Source: Prado023 sp963774745
Lineage (GTDB): Bacteria > Actinomycetota > Actinomycetes > S36-B12 > CAIYMF01
Assembly (NCBI GenBank): GCA_963774745.1
Contig: CAVZGE010000004.1
Span: 1 to 64,000 of the forward strand
DNA length: 64,000 nt
Direction of reading: 5' to 3'
The position numbers and the translations under genes were made by a program. Below, piece after piece: positions 26,920 to 35,635 of this stretch (within the stretch, counting starts at the first letter, position 1; every line of letters begins with the position of its first letter). The notes under the pieces are model-generated. The model saw nothing but the letters and a program-made list of their open reading frames with translations. It had not been told where the DNA came from and did not search any database.

Positions 26920-27607
26920 CTTCCAGCGACCGCCCACCGCCCAGGAGGCCGTCCTGGTCGAGGTGCGCGCCCGGATCCTGCGCGGTGACCTCGCGCCCGG
27001 GGCCCCGCTGCGACAGGAGGACCTCGCGGCCTCCCTGGGAGTCAGCCGCGTGCCGGTGCGCGAGGCACTGCGGATGCTCGAGTCCGAGGGCCACGTCAGC
27101 TACGTCGCGCACCGCGGCTACCGGGTGGCCGAGCTCGACCTCGACTCGCTCCAGGAGATCTACCACCTGCGGGCGCTCATCGAGGACGACCTGGCCCGCC
27201 GCGCGCTGGCCGGGCATGAGCCCGACCACGTCGATGCCGTGCGGGCGGCGCACATGCGACTGGCCGCCACCGAGGCAGCTGACCCGACCGACCCGATCGC
27301 GATGGCCGCCGCCAACCGCGGGTTCCACTGGGCGATCCTGCGACCCACCCCCCGGGCCGACCGGATCCTGACCACGCTCTGGGATGCCTCGGAGGTCTAC
27401 CGGGCGCGCTGGTTCGCGCACAGCGACAATGTCGCCCGGGGGGCGCACGAGCACGCCGAAGCGCTGCGCGCGGTTGAGGCCGGCGACACCGAGGCACTCG
27501 TCGGCATCCTCGCCGAGCACCGGGCCGGGGCCGTCCGCGCGCTGCGGACCGACCTGGTCGGGTCGGCTACCCCGCCTGTCCGGAGTGCCGGCGCAGCAGC
27601 GGGGTGA
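26912..27607 (+). CDS. GntR-family regulator, FCD subgroup
   Basis: A 231-residue protein. N-terminal winged helix: VLVEVRARILRGDLAPGAPL, RQEDLAASLGVSRVPVREAL, RMLESEGHVSYVAHRGYRVA (residues 10-70). The C-terminal FCD helical domain binds a small carboxylate, often with a metal: YHLRALIEDDLARRALAG, NRGFHWAIL, GAHEHAEALRAVEAGDTEAL. It is the third gene of the glutarate operon and probably represses it through the palindrome at 24571-24582. Its end overlaps the convergent prpE by 41 bases. Confidence 0.9.
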   Translation: MPDFQRPPTAQEAVLVEVRARILRGDLAPGAPLRQEDLAASLGVSRVPVREALRMLESEGHVSYVAHRGYRVAELDLDSLQEIYHLRALIEDDLARRALAGHEPDHVDAVRAAHMRLAATEAADPTDPIAMAAANRGFHWAILRPTPRADRILTTLWDASEVYRARWFAHSDNVARGAHEHAEALRAVEAGDTEALVGILAEHRAGAVRALRTDLVGSATPPVRSAGAAAG

Positions 27608-29459
27608 GGATCTCCAGCACGCTCGCGTCCTCGATGGTCGAGGGAATCGCCTCGGGTCGACCGTCGGCGATCCCGCGCATCGTGCGCCGCAGGATCTTGC
27701 CGGACCGCGTCTTCGGCAGGCCGGGCACGACCACGACCTCCTTGAACGCGGCCACCGGCCCGACGTGCTGGCGGACGTCGGCGACGATCTGCCGGGTGAG
27801 CTCGTCGGGATCGATGTCGACACCGCCCTTGAGCACGACGAACGCGCGCGGGGACTGGCCCTTGAGGTCGTCGGCCACGCCGATCACGGCGCACTCGGCC
27901 ACTGCGGGGTGCGCGGCGACCACCGCCTCCAGCACCCCCGTCGACAGCCGGTGCCCGGCCACGTTGATGACGTCGTCCGTGCGGCCCAGGACGTAGAGGT
28001 AGCCGTCGGCGTCGACGTAGCCGCCGTCGCCGGTGGTGTAGTAGCCGGGGAAGGCGCTCAGGTAGGACGACACGTAGCGCTCGTCGTCGCCCCACAGCGT
28101 CGGCAGGGTCCCCGGCGGCAGCGGCAGGCGGATCACGATGTTGCCCTCCGTGCCCGGCGGCACCTCGTGGCCCTCGCCGTCGAGCACCCGCACGTCGTAT
28201 CCGGGCACCGCCACCGACGGCGAGCCCTCCTTGAGCGGCAACGGCTCCAGCCCCCGCGGGTTGGCCGCGATCGGCCAGCCGGTCTCGGTCTGCCACCAGT
28301 TGTCGACGACCGGAACCCCCAGGGTCGCCGTCGCCCAGTGGTAGGTGTCGGGATCCAGGCGCTCGCCGGCGAGGAACAGCGTCCGCAGGCTGGAGATGTC
28401 GTGGTCGGCGATCAGCGTGCCCTCGGGGTCCTCGCGCCGGATCGCACGGATCGCCGTCGGTGCGGTGAACAGCGCCTTGACCCCATGCTCGGCGATGACC
28501 CGCCAGAACGCGGCAGCATCCGGCGTCCCCACCGGCTTGCCCTCGTAGAGCACCGTGGTCGCGCCGACGATCAGCGGTGCGTAGACGATGTAGGAGTGCC
28601 CGACGACCCACCCGACGTCGGAGGCCGCCCACCAGACGTCGCCCGGACCGATGTCGTAGACGTTGGCCATCGACCAGGCCAGTGCCACGGCGTGCCCGCC
28701 GTTGTCGCGCACGATCCCCTTGGGCCGGCCGGTCGTCCCGGAGGTGTAGAGGATGTAGAGGGGATCGGTGGCGGCCACGTCGGTGCAGCCGACCGGGGCG
28801 GCGCCGGCGGCCAGCTCCGCCCAGTCGTGGTCGCGCGGGCCCATCGCCGCGGTCAGCTGCGGGCGCTGCAGGATCACGCACGCCGTGGGCTGGTGCGTGG
28901 CCAGGGCCAGGGCCTCGTCGAGCAGCGGCTTGTAGGCCACGACCCGGTTCGGCTCGATCCCGCAGGATGCCGACAGGATCACCTTCGGCCGGGCATCGTC
29001 GATGCGCACGGCGAGCTCGTCGGCGGCGAACCCGCCGAACACCACCGAGTGCACCGCGCCGAGCCGTGCGCAGGCCAGCATCCCGATGACCGCCTCGGGG
29101 ACCATCGGCATGGACAGCACCACCCGATCCCCCACACCCACTCCGAGCCCGGACAGCGCACCGGCGAACCGGGCCACGTCGTCGAGCAGCTGGGCATAGG
29201 TGAACGTGCGCTGCGTCCCCGTCACCGGGCTCACGTGGATCAGGGCGGGCTGTTCACCGCGCCCTGACGCGACGTGGCGGTCGAGGGCGTTGAAGCAGGT
29301 GTTGAGCCGCGCATCCGGGTACCAGCGGTACAGGGGGGCCGCACTGTCGTCACAGGCAACCGTCGGCGCGGTCGTCCAGGTGATGGCCGCAGCGGCCTCG
29401 CCCCAGAAGGTCTCGGGGTCCGTGATGCTCTGGGCGTGTGACTGCGCATACGTGGCCAT
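27567..29459 (-). CDS. prpE: Propionyl-CoA synthetase (acetyl-CoA synthetase family)
   Basis: A 630-residue adenylate-forming enzyme. The ATP-binding loop is LYILYTSGTTGRPKGIVRDN; other motifs are VWWAASDVGWVVGHSYIVYA, VDNWWQTETGWPIAANPRGL, YTTGDGGYVDADGYLYVLGR, and the acetylatable Lys in LPKTRSGKILRRTMRG. The phrase GRPKGIVRDNGGHAVAL and the overall length fit PrpE more than Acs (about 650) or acetoacetyl-CoA synthetase. It makes propionyl-CoA from propionate, ATP and CoA. Upstream are 218 non-coding bases with a large palindrome. It is convergent with the GntR gene. Confidence 0.88.
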   Translation of the reverse strand: MATYAQSHAQSITDPETFWGEAAAAITWTTAPTVACDDSAAPLYRWYPDARLNTCFNALDRHVASGRGEQPALIHVSPVTGTQRTFTYAQLLDDVARFAGALSGLGVGVGDRVVLSMPMVPEAVIGMLACARLGAVHSVVFGGFAADELAVRIDDARPKVILSASCGIEPNRVVAYKPLLDEALALATHQPTACVILQRPQLTAAMGPRDHDWAELAAGAAPVGCTDVAATDPLYILYTSGTTGRPKGIVRDNGGHAVALAWSMANVYDIGPGDVWWAASDVGWVVGHSYIVYAPLIVGATTVLYEGKPVGTPDAAAFWRVIAEHGVKALFTAPTAIRAIRREDPEGTLIADHDISSLRTLFLAGERLDPDTYHWATATLGVPVVDNWWQTETGWPIAANPRGLEPLPLKEGSPSVAVPGYDVRVLDGEGHEVPPGTEGNIVIRLPLPPGTLPTLWGDDERYVSSYLSAFPGYYTTGDGGYVDADGYLYVLGRTDDVINVAGHRLSTGVLEAVVAAHPAVAECAVIGVADDLKGQSPRAFVVLKGGVDIDPDELTRQIVADVRQHVGPVAAFKEVVVVPGLPKTRSGKILRRTMRGIADGRPEAIPSTIEDASVLEILTPLLRRHSGQAG

Positions 29460-29590
29460 GGGCGCCTCCCGGGTCGTCGAATGGACCCAGTGTGCCCGCG
29501 CGGCCCGCAGTGGCGGCTGCCCATGCGGACGGCCCTGCGACGAGCGGGCCAACGCGGGTCGACGAGCGGCGCCGATCTCGTCGAGTCCGG

Positions 29591-29654
29591 GAATCTCCAC
29601 TTCTCCGCGGAATCTCCCGAAGGAACGGGAGACTCCGCAGGAAGGTGGAGATTC
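29591..29654. repeat. Large imperfect palindrome between rlmN and prpE
   Basis: Arms of 29 bases (29591-29619, 29626-29654) match at 24 positions around a 6-base loop. Each arm itself contains two GAATCTCC-like blocks. It lies 24 bases after the rlmN stop, so it may act as its terminator, but its internal repetition looks like a repetitive palindromic element. The rest of 29460-29677 shows no gene. Confidence 0.6.
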
Positions 29655-29677
29655 TGCGGCGGCGCGGGGTCGACGCG

Positions 29678-30814
29678 TCAGTCCCGGACGGCCGCCGCCA
29701 GCTGGCCGCAGGCACCGTCGATCTCGCTGCCGCGGGTGTCGCGGATCGTCGTCGGGATGCCGCGGGCCTCGAGTGCGGCGACGAACGCCCGCTCCACGGC
29801 CGGGTCGGAGGCCGTCCACTTCGAGCCCGGCGTCGGGTTCAGCGGGATCGGGTTGACGTGCACCCAGCCGCGGCCCCGGGCGTTGAGCAGCTTGCCGAGG
29901 AGGTCCGCGCGCCACGCCTGGTCGTTGATGTCGCGGATCAGCGCGTACTCGATGGAGGCCCGCCGACCCGTGGCCTGGGTGTACTCGAACGCCGCGTCGA
30001 TGGCCTCGGCGACCTTCCAGCGCGTGTTCACCGGCACGAGGGTGTCGCGCAGCTCGTCGTCGGGGGCATGCAGGCTCAGCGCCAGCGTCACGGGAAGGCC
30101 CTCACCTGCCAGCTTGCGCATCGCGGGGACGAGTCCCACGGTCGAGACCGTGATCCCGCGGGCGCTCATCCCCACGCCATCAGGGGCCGGGGCGATCATC
30201 CGGCGCACGGCCCCGACCACCACGTTGTAGTTGGCCAGGGGCTCCCCCATGCCCATGAACACGACGTTGGAGACCCGACCCGTCCCGCCGGCCACGTCCC
30301 CGCGCGCCAGGGCCCGGGCCGCGGCGAGCACCTGTTCGACGACCTCGGCGGTCGACATGTTGCGCGTGAGGCCGGCCTGCCCGGTCGCGCAGAAGGGGCA
30401 GTTCATCCCGCAGCCGGCCTGCGAGGACACGCACACCGTGTTCCGCTCGCGGCTGTTGCGGGTGGCCGGGTAGCGCATGAGCACCGACTCGACCATGGCC
30501 CCGTCGTGCAGGCGCCACACGGACTTGACCGTCAGGCCACCGTCGCAGGTGATGTCCCGGACGTTGCCCAGCAGCGGCGGGCACAGGCTCTCGGCCAGGG
30601 GTGTGCGCAGGGCCGCGGGGATGTCGGTCCACTGCTCGGGATCATCGACCAGCCGGGCGAACCAGTGGTTGCTGACCTGGTCGGCCCGGAACCTCGGCAG
30701 TCCGGCCGCCACGACCGCCTCCCGGCGCTCGGCCAGGGTCATGTCGGACAGGTGCCGCGGTGGCTTGCCGCGCCGTGGTGCCTCGAGGACCAGCAGGCCC
30801 GGGGGTTGGCCCAC
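29678..30814 (-). CDS. rlmN: 23S rRNA A2503 / tRNA A37 C2-methyltransferase RlmN
   Basis: A 378-residue radical SAM enzyme. The [4Fe-4S] motif CGMNCPFC lies in CVSSQAGCGMNCPFCATGQA. GMGEPLANYNVV binds SAM, and a C-terminal Cys is in GSEIDGACGQLA, the methyl-carrying residue. It methylates adenosine in 23S rRNA and some tRNAs. It follows cdsA by one base, the usual actinobacterial order frr-cdsA-rlmN. Confidence 0.95.
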   Translation of the reverse strand: MGQPPGLLVLEAPRRGKPPRHLSDMTLAERREAVVAAGLPRFRADQVSNHWFARLVDDPEQWTDIPAALRTPLAESLCPPLLGNVRDITCDGGLTVKSVWRLHDGAMVESVLMRYPATRNSRERNTVCVSSQAGCGMNCPFCATGQAGLTRNMSTAEVVEQVLAAARALARGDVAGGTGRVSNVVFMGMGEPLANYNVVVGAVRRMIAPAPDGVGMSARGITVSTVGLVPAMRKLAGEGLPVTLALSLHAPDDELRDTLVPVNTRWKVAEAIDAAFEYTQATGRRASIEYALIRDINDQAWRADLLGKLLNARGRGWVHVNPIPLNPTPGSKWTASDPAVERAFVAALEARGIPTTIRDTRGSEIDGACGQLAAAVRD

Positions 30815-30815
30815 G

Positions 30816-31688
30816 TCAGCTGACCCCGCCCAGGAAGATCGCGAACAGCGTGTAGGCCACGACAGTGTTGGGGATCAGGCTGTCGAGGCGGTCCATGAGC
30901 CCGCCATGGCCGGGCAGCAGGTTGGACATGTCCTTGATGCCCAGGTCGCGCTTGATGGCCGACTCGATGAAGTCGCCCAGCGTGGCCGTCACCGTCATGA
31001 TCGCGCCGACGATCGCGCCCTTCCACCAGTCGGACTCCAGCAGCATCGCGAACATCACCGACCCGAGGATGACCTGGAGCGTGACCGACCCGGCGAACCC
31101 CTCCCACGACTTCTTCGGGCTGATCGCCGCGGCCATCGGGTGCTTGCCGAAGAGCACCCCGGAGGCATACCCACCGATGTCGCTGCCGATGGACAGGGCG
31201 ATGAACGTCAGCACCCGGTCGGCGCCGTCCGGGGACGCCGCGATCAGGGCGGCGAACCCGCCCATCAGCGGCGCGTAGGCCAGCACGAATCCGCTGGCCG
31301 TCGCGTCCCGGACGAAGTCCTGCACCCCGTGGCGGAACAGCCGCCACACCACCGTGAACAGGAACAGCAATCCGTACCCCATGAGCACCTGGGCGGATCC
31401 CGCGAGGAATCCCAGGACCGGCAGGATCACCGCGGCCGCGAGCAGCGGGGTCTTCGTGAGCTGGATCCCCTTCGAGCGCATGGCCGAGGCGAGCTCGTCG
31501 GTGCCGATGACGATGGCTGCCACGATCACGATCACGAACAGCCAGACCTGCCAGTACAGCGACGCCAGCGCGATCCCGACCAGGATCACGCCCACGGCGA
31601 TCGCGGCCGGGAGGTTGCGCCCGGCCCGCGACTTCTTCGGCTCTGCCGTCACATCCTCCGGCGATGGTGCGCCCGTCGATCCGCTCAT
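30816..31688 (-). CDS. cdsA: Phosphatidate cytidylyltransferase CdsA
   Basis: A 290-residue membrane enzyme with about eight hydrophobic segments. The family signature is present near the C-terminus: IGSDIGGYASGVLFGKHPMA, ISPKKSWEGFAG and GDFIESAIKRDLGIKDMSNL followed by LPGHGGLMDRLDSL. It makes CDP-diacylglycerol, the branch point for phosphatidylglycerol, cardiolipin and phosphatidylinositol. The hydrophilic 30-residue N-terminal extension is normal for actinobacteria. It starts 15 bases after frr. Confidence 0.95.
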   Translation of the reverse strand: MSGSTGAPSPEDVTAEPKKSRAGRNLPAAIAVGVILVGIALASLYWQVWLFVIVIVAAIVIGTDELASAMRSKGIQLTKTPLLAAAVILPVLGFLAGSAQVLMGYGLLFLFTVVWRLFRHGVQDFVRDATASGFVLAYAPLMGGFAALIAASPDGADRVLTFIALSIGSDIGGYASGVLFGKHPMAAAISPKKSWEGFAGSVTLQVILGSVMFAMLLESDWWKGAIVGAIMTVTATLGDFIESAIKRDLGIKDMSNLLPGHGGLMDRLDSLIPNTVVAYTLFAIFLGGVS

Positions 31689-31703
31689 GCGCGCACCATC
31701 CCC

Positions 31704-32261
31704 TCAGATCTCAAGGAGCTCGGCTTCCTTGTGCTTGAGCAGGTCCTCGACCATGGCGATGTGCTTCGCCGTGAGGTCCTCGAGCGCCTTCTCCGCCCGA
31801 CGGACGTCGTCCTCGCCCGCGTCGCCGTCCTTGTTCAGCTTCTCCAGGTGGTCCTTCGTGTGCCGGCGGATGTTGCGGATCGACACGCGCGAGTCCTCGG
31901 CCTTGTGCCGGGCCAGCTTGATGTACTCCTTGCGCCGCTCCTCGGTCAGGATGGGCAGCACCACGCGGATCTGCTGGCCGTCGTCGACCGGGTTCACGCC
32001 GAGGTCGGAGTCCCGGATGGCCTTCTCGATGTTGTGCATCGAGCTCTTGTCGAAGGGGGAGATCAGGATCATCCGCGCCTCGGGGGTCTGGAACGACGCC
32101 AGCTGCTGGATCGGCGTCGGGGCGCCGTAGTAGTCCACCAGGATCTTGTTGAACATCTGGGGGGTCGCACGACCGGTGCGGATGGTGGCGAAGTCCTCCT
32201 TGGCCACGGAGACGGCCTTGTCCATCTTCTCCTCGGCCTCGAACAGTTCCTCGTCGATCAT
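31704..32261 (-). CDS. frr: Ribosome recycling factor
   Basis: A 185-residue protein, the standard length. Hallmarks: EEKMDKAVSVAKEDFATIRT, GRATPQMFNKILVDYYGAPT, LTEERRKEYIKLARHKAEDS, RVSIRNIRRHTKDHLEKL. It splits post-termination ribosomes together with EF-G. A strong AAGGAGG precedes the ATG at 32261. pyrH lies 42 bases upstream, in the universal order tsf-pyrH-frr. Confidence 0.97.
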   Translation of the reverse strand: MIDEELFEAEEKMDKAVSVAKEDFATIRTGRATPQMFNKILVDYYGAPTPIQQLASFQTPEARMILISPFDKSSMHNIEKAIRDSDLGVNPVDDGQQIRVVLPILTEERRKEYIKLARHKAEDSRVSIRNIRRHTKDHLEKLNKDGDAGEDDVRRAEKALEDLTAKHIAMVEDLLKHKEAELLEI

Positions 32262-32303
32262 CGATCCTCCTTGTGGTGGTCAGGTCAGGGTGCGCCGGGC
32301 AGG

Positions 32304-33074
32304 TCAGCCCACGGGCGCGATCAACGTGCCGATCCTCTCACCCTGTACCGCCCGAGCGATGTTGCCCGCGACCAGGAGGTTGAACACGATGATGGGCAGG
32401 TCGTTGTCGGCGCACAGCGAGATGGCCGTCGCGTCGGCCACCTTCAGCCCGCGCGCCAGGACCTCGGCATGGTCCAGGTGCTCGAAGCGGACCGCGAGCG
32501 GGTTCGTCCGCGGGTCGTCGTCGTACACCCCGTCGACACCCTTGGCCATCAGCACGACCTGCGCACCGATCTCCAGCGCCCGCTGCGCGGCACAGGTGTC
32601 GGTGGAGAAGAACGGGACGCCGAGCCCGGCGCCGAAGATGACCACGCGGCCCTTGTCGAGGTGGCGGACAGCGCGGCGCGGCAGGTACGGCTCGGCCACC
32701 TGGTTCATCGGGATCGCGGTCTGCACCCGGGTGTCGATGCCCTCCTTCTCCAGGAAGTCCTGGAGGGCCAGGCAGTTCATGACCGTCCCGAGCATGCCCA
32801 TGTAGTCGGCGCGCGATCGATCCATCCCGCGCTCGTGGAGCTGGGCACCTCGGAAGTAGTTGCCGCCGCCGATCACGACCGCCACCTGGGTTCCGCCGCG
32901 CACCACATCGGCGATCTGGCGCGCGATGCTCTGCACGACGTCCGGGTCGACGCCCAGGCCCCCACCCCCGGAGAAGGCCTCGCCCGACAGCTTGAGCAGC
33001 ACCCGGCTCCATCCGTGCTCGGGGGCCTCAGCCCAACGCTCGAACGTGCCGTCAAGGGTGGGCTGGTCAACCAT
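32304..33074 (-). CDS. pyrH: UMP kinase PyrH
   Basis: A 256-residue amino acid kinase-fold enzyme: RVLLKLSGEAFSGGGGLGVD, VAVVIGGGNYFRGAQLHERG, RADYMGMLGTVMNCLALQDF, VVIFGAGLGVPFFSTDTCAA, AKGVDGVYDDDPRTNP. It phosphorylates UMP to UDP with ATP. The ATG at 33074 is taken rather than the preceding GTG codon (33077). A hairpin separates it from tsf, so its level can be set apart from the ribosomal genes. Confidence 0.96.
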   Translation of the reverse strand: MVDQPTLDGTFERWAEAPEHGWSRVLLKLSGEAFSGGGGLGVDPDVVQSIARQIADVVRGGTQVAVVIGGGNYFRGAQLHERGMDRSRADYMGMLGTVMNCLALQDFLEKEGIDTRVQTAIPMNQVAEPYLPRRAVRHLDKGRVVIFGAGLGVPFFSTDTCAAQRALEIGAQVVLMAKGVDGVYDDDPRTNPLAVRFEHLDHAEVLARGLKVADATAISLCADNDLPIIVFNLLVAGNIARAVQGERIGTLIAPVG

Positions 33075-33107
33075 CACGGGCCTGATTCTGCCCTACGCGC
33101 GACGCAC

Positions 33108-33142
33108 GACGCCCCCGGGAGGTGGTCCATCCCGGGGGCGTC
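33108..33142 (-). terminator. Hairpin between tsf and pyrH
   Basis: Perfect 13-bp arms GACGCCCCCGGGA / TCCCGGGGGCGTC (33108-33120, 33130-33142) with a 9-base loop, 22 bases after the tsf stop. No U-run; likely terminator or attenuator of the rpsB-tsf transcript. Confidence 0.65.
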
Positions 33143-33164
33143 GACGTTCGACGAGATGCGTGCG

Positions 33165-33980
33165 TCAGCCGCCGATCTCGATCCGGACGAAGCCGGTGAT
33201 CTCCGCACCGTTCTCCGCGGCGAAGGCCTTCACGTTCTTCTTGCTGTCCTGCACCGAGGACTGCTCGAGCAGGACGCGCTCCTTGAAGAACCCGTTGACC
33301 CGCCCCTCGATGATCTTGGGCAGGGCACCCTCGGGCTTGCCCTCCTCACGTGCGGTGGCCTCGGCGATGTGCTTCTCGTGCGCGACGACGTCGGCCGGGA
33401 CCTCCTCGCGGGTGAGGTACTCCGGACGCATCGCGGCGATCTGCATGCCGATGGCGCGCGCGGTCTCCTCGTTGCCCTCATAGCCGACCAGGACGCCCAC
33501 CTGCGGCGGCAGGTCCGTGGAGCGCCGGTGCATGTAGGTGGCGATTGAGCCCTCGAGCAGTGCGACGCGGCCCAGCTCGAGCTTCTCGCCGATCACGCCG
33601 GACATCTCCTGGATCGCCTCGGCGACCGTCTTGCCGTTGGCCATCTCGGCCCCGGCCAGGGCGTCGCGGTCCTCGGCACCGATCTCGTCGGCCAGGGCCA
33701 CGACCTCGTCGGCGAAGGCCTGGAAGTCGGCGTTCTTGGCCACGAAGTCGGTCTCACAGAGCAGCTCGACCAGCGAGCCGCCCTGCACGGCGACCAGGCC
33801 GTTCTTGGTGGTGCGCTCCGCACCACGCTTGGCAGCCTTGGCGGCCCCGGAGATCCGCAGGATCTCCACGGCGGCATCGAAGTCGCCGTCGGCCTCGGTC
33901 AGGGCCTTCTTGCACTCCATCATCCCGGCGGAGGTGAGGTCGCGGAGCTTCTTGACGTCCGCGGCGGTGATCGCAGCCAT
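33165..33980 (-). CDS. tsf: Elongation factor Ts
   Basis: A 271-residue protein. MAAITAADVKKLRDLTSAGM, MECKKALTEADGDFDAAVEI form the N-terminal UBA-like domain, followed by RTTKNGLVAVQGGSLVELLC, ETDFVAKNADFQAFADEVV, and the dimerisation core with two repeats ending GFVRIEIGG. It reloads EF-Tu with GTP. The ATG at 33980 has AAAGGA upstream. It follows rpsB by 138 bases. Confidence 0.96.
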   Translation of the reverse strand: MAAITAADVKKLRDLTSAGMMECKKALTEADGDFDAAVEILRISGAAKAAKRGAERTTKNGLVAVQGGSLVELLCETDFVAKNADFQAFADEVVALADEIGAEDRDALAGAEMANGKTVAEAIQEMSGVIGEKLELGRVALLEGSIATYMHRRSTDLPPQVGVLVGYEGNEETARAIGMQIAAMRPEYLTREEVPADVVAHEKHIAEATAREEGKPEGALPKIIEGRVNGFFKERVLLEQSSVQDSKKNVKAFAAENGAEITGFVRIEIGG

Positions 33981-34118
33981 GGGCTGTCCTTTCACGATGG
34001 GGCGCAATGGCCCCGGATTGGGGGCGGGCGAGCACAGCCCCACCCGGGCGCGTGGCCCGGGCAGGACTGTCTCAGCGGCTCCGGTCGGACCGGGGGCCGC
34101 GCTGGATGGTGCTGGTGC

Positions 34119-35312
34119 CTACTCGGCAGCCTTGGTGGCGGCATCCGCGGCAGCAGCCGCGGCCTCTGCCTCGACGTCGATCGCGACGGCCTCGGCGAGA
34201 ACGGCCTCCTCGACCGCCTCCTCGGCGACAGCATCGGCGACGACCGCCTCGACCACGGCCTCCTGGGCAACCGCCTCGGCGACCGCTGCGTCCGCGACTG
34301 CCACCTCGGCAACGGCCTCGTCGACGACAGCGACCTCGACCGCGGCCTGGGCCTCCTCGACGGACACGAGGCCGGCCTCGGCCTCGGCGATCTCCTCATC
34401 GGCCACGGCCTCGGCGATGACGGCCTCGACGACCGCGTCCTCAGCGATGGCATCGGCAGCGACGGCCTCGGCAACAGCCTCCTCCGCGATGACCTCGGCG
34501 ACGACCGCCTCAGCCACGGCCTCAACCGCCACGACCTCGGCTGCAGCCTCGGCCTGGTGTGCGGCGAGGAGCTCGGCCTCCCACTCGGCCAACGGCTCCA
34601 CGGCCTCGGTGGTGCCACCGGTGGAGCGGGCCACGAGGCCCTCGGCCACCGCATCGGCGATCACGCGGGTGAGCAGCCCGACGGCGCGGATCGCGTCGTC
34701 GTTGCCGGGGATCGGGAAGTCCACGACGTCGGGGTCGCAGTTGGAGTCCAGGATCGCGATGACCGGGATGCCCAGCTTGTGCGCCTCGCCGACGGCGATG
34801 TGCTCCTTGTTGGTGTCCACGACCCAGACGGCCGACGGGATCTTGTTCATGTCCCGGATGCCGCCCAGCGTGCGCACCAGCTTGTCCTTCTCGCGGCGCA
34901 GGACCAGCAGCTCCTTCTTGGTCATGCCGGAGCCGGCGACGTCGTCGAAGTCGATCTGCTCGAGCTCCTTGAGGCGCTGCAGCCGCTTGTGAACGGTCTG
35001 GAAGTTGGTGAGCATGCCGCCCAGCCAGCGCTCGTTGACGTAGGGCATGCCCACGCGCGTGGCCTGCTCGGCAACGGCCTCCTGGGCCTGCTTCTTGGTC
35101 CCGACGAACATGATCGTCCCGCCGCGCGACACAGTCTCCTTGACGTAGGAGTAGGCGCGGTCGATGGAGGTCAGCGACTGGGTCAGGTCGATGATGTAGA
35201 TGCCATTGCGCTCGGTGAGGATGAAGCGCTTCATCTTGGGGTTCCAGCGCCGGGTCTGGTGTCCGAAGTGGACGCCGCTCTCCAGCATCTGGCGCATCGT
35301 GACGACGGCCAT
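34119..35312 (-). CDS. rpsB: 30S ribosomal protein S2 with a long acidic Ala/Val/Glu tail
   Basis: 397 residues, against 230-300 in most bacteria. Residues 1-240 are ordinary S2: MRQMLESGVHFGHQTRRWNP, MKRFILTERNGIYIIDLTQS, PYVNERWLGGMLTNFQTV, VDTNKEHIAVGEAHKLGIPV and IPGNDDAIRAVGLLTRVIAD. From about residue 250 to the end, roughly 150 residues consist almost only of Ala, Val, Glu and Asp in EAVAEAVVAEV-like units, with almost no Pro, Gly or basic residue. This predicts a long negatively charged helix or disordered tail on the ribosome surface. The frame stays open and codon use stays normal, so it is translated. Its function is unknown. Confidence 0.95.
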   Translation of the reverse strand: MAVVTMRQMLESGVHFGHQTRRWNPKMKRFILTERNGIYIIDLTQSLTSIDRAYSYVKETVSRGGTIMFVGTKKQAQEAVAEQATRVGMPYVNERWLGGMLTNFQTVHKRLQRLKELEQIDFDDVAGSGMTKKELLVLRREKDKLVRTLGGIRDMNKIPSAVWVVDTNKEHIAVGEAHKLGIPVIAILDSNCDPDVVDFPIPGNDDAIRAVGLLTRVIADAVAEGLVARSTGGTTEAVEPLAEWEAELLAAHQAEAAAEVVAVEAVAEAVVAEVIAEEAVAEAVAADAIAEDAVVEAVIAEAVADEEIAEAEAGLVSVEEAQAAVEVAVVDEAVAEVAVADAAVAEAVAQEAVVEAVVADAVAEEAVEEAVLAEAVAIDVEAEAAAAAADAATKAAE

Positions 35313-35635
35313 GGGTGGTCCTCTTTCGTGCGCGGTGCTCCGCGCGATCGGTTGTCGCGACCGCCGGTCGGCCGTCGCCCTGATGCCCCTGGTGGGTCGG
35401 GCTGCCGAGGCAGACCGTTCCGACCAACCGCACGTGCTGGGGCATGCGAATTTCGGATCCCGGAGGACCCGTGCGCCCAGTCTACGACCAACCCCCGACG
35501 CCGCGGAAATCCTGCGCCCCCTCGCGTCCCCGGTGGGGCCACGGGCGCGCCGCCGACCGGCGACGCCCGGGTGATCATCCACAGATCGCCGTGCGACCCC
35601 TGCCTGTGCGGCCCCGTGGGCAACAGGGTGGGGCC
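35313..35635. promoter_or_regulatory. rpsB leader and divergent promoter region
   Basis: 323 bases between the divergent rpsB and M23 peptidase starts. The rpsB RBS (GAGGA) lies just above 35312. The long leader would be where S2 autoregulation acts in other bacteria, but no clear conserved leader structure was recognised. The spacer 35440-35470 is locally AT-rich and may hold the promoters. Confidence 0.4.

Noticed and set aside
25797..27371. CoA-transferase fused to a long Arg/Ser/Pro-rich tail
   Set aside because: The tail is the GntR gene read in the wrong frame. Family homology ends near 26,890 beside a C run.
30477..33548. Plus-strand open frame of about 1,000 codons over rlmN-cdsA-frr-pyrH-tsf
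   Set aside because: It is antisense to five conserved genes, has Arg/His/Gly-rich composition and no known domain; a by-product of very high GC.
34119..34570. The S2 tail as a frameshift artefact
   Set aside because: The third-position GC pattern and A/V/E/D-only composition persist to a clean stop; a shifted frame of this sequence gives Arg/Pro/Ser-rich text instead.
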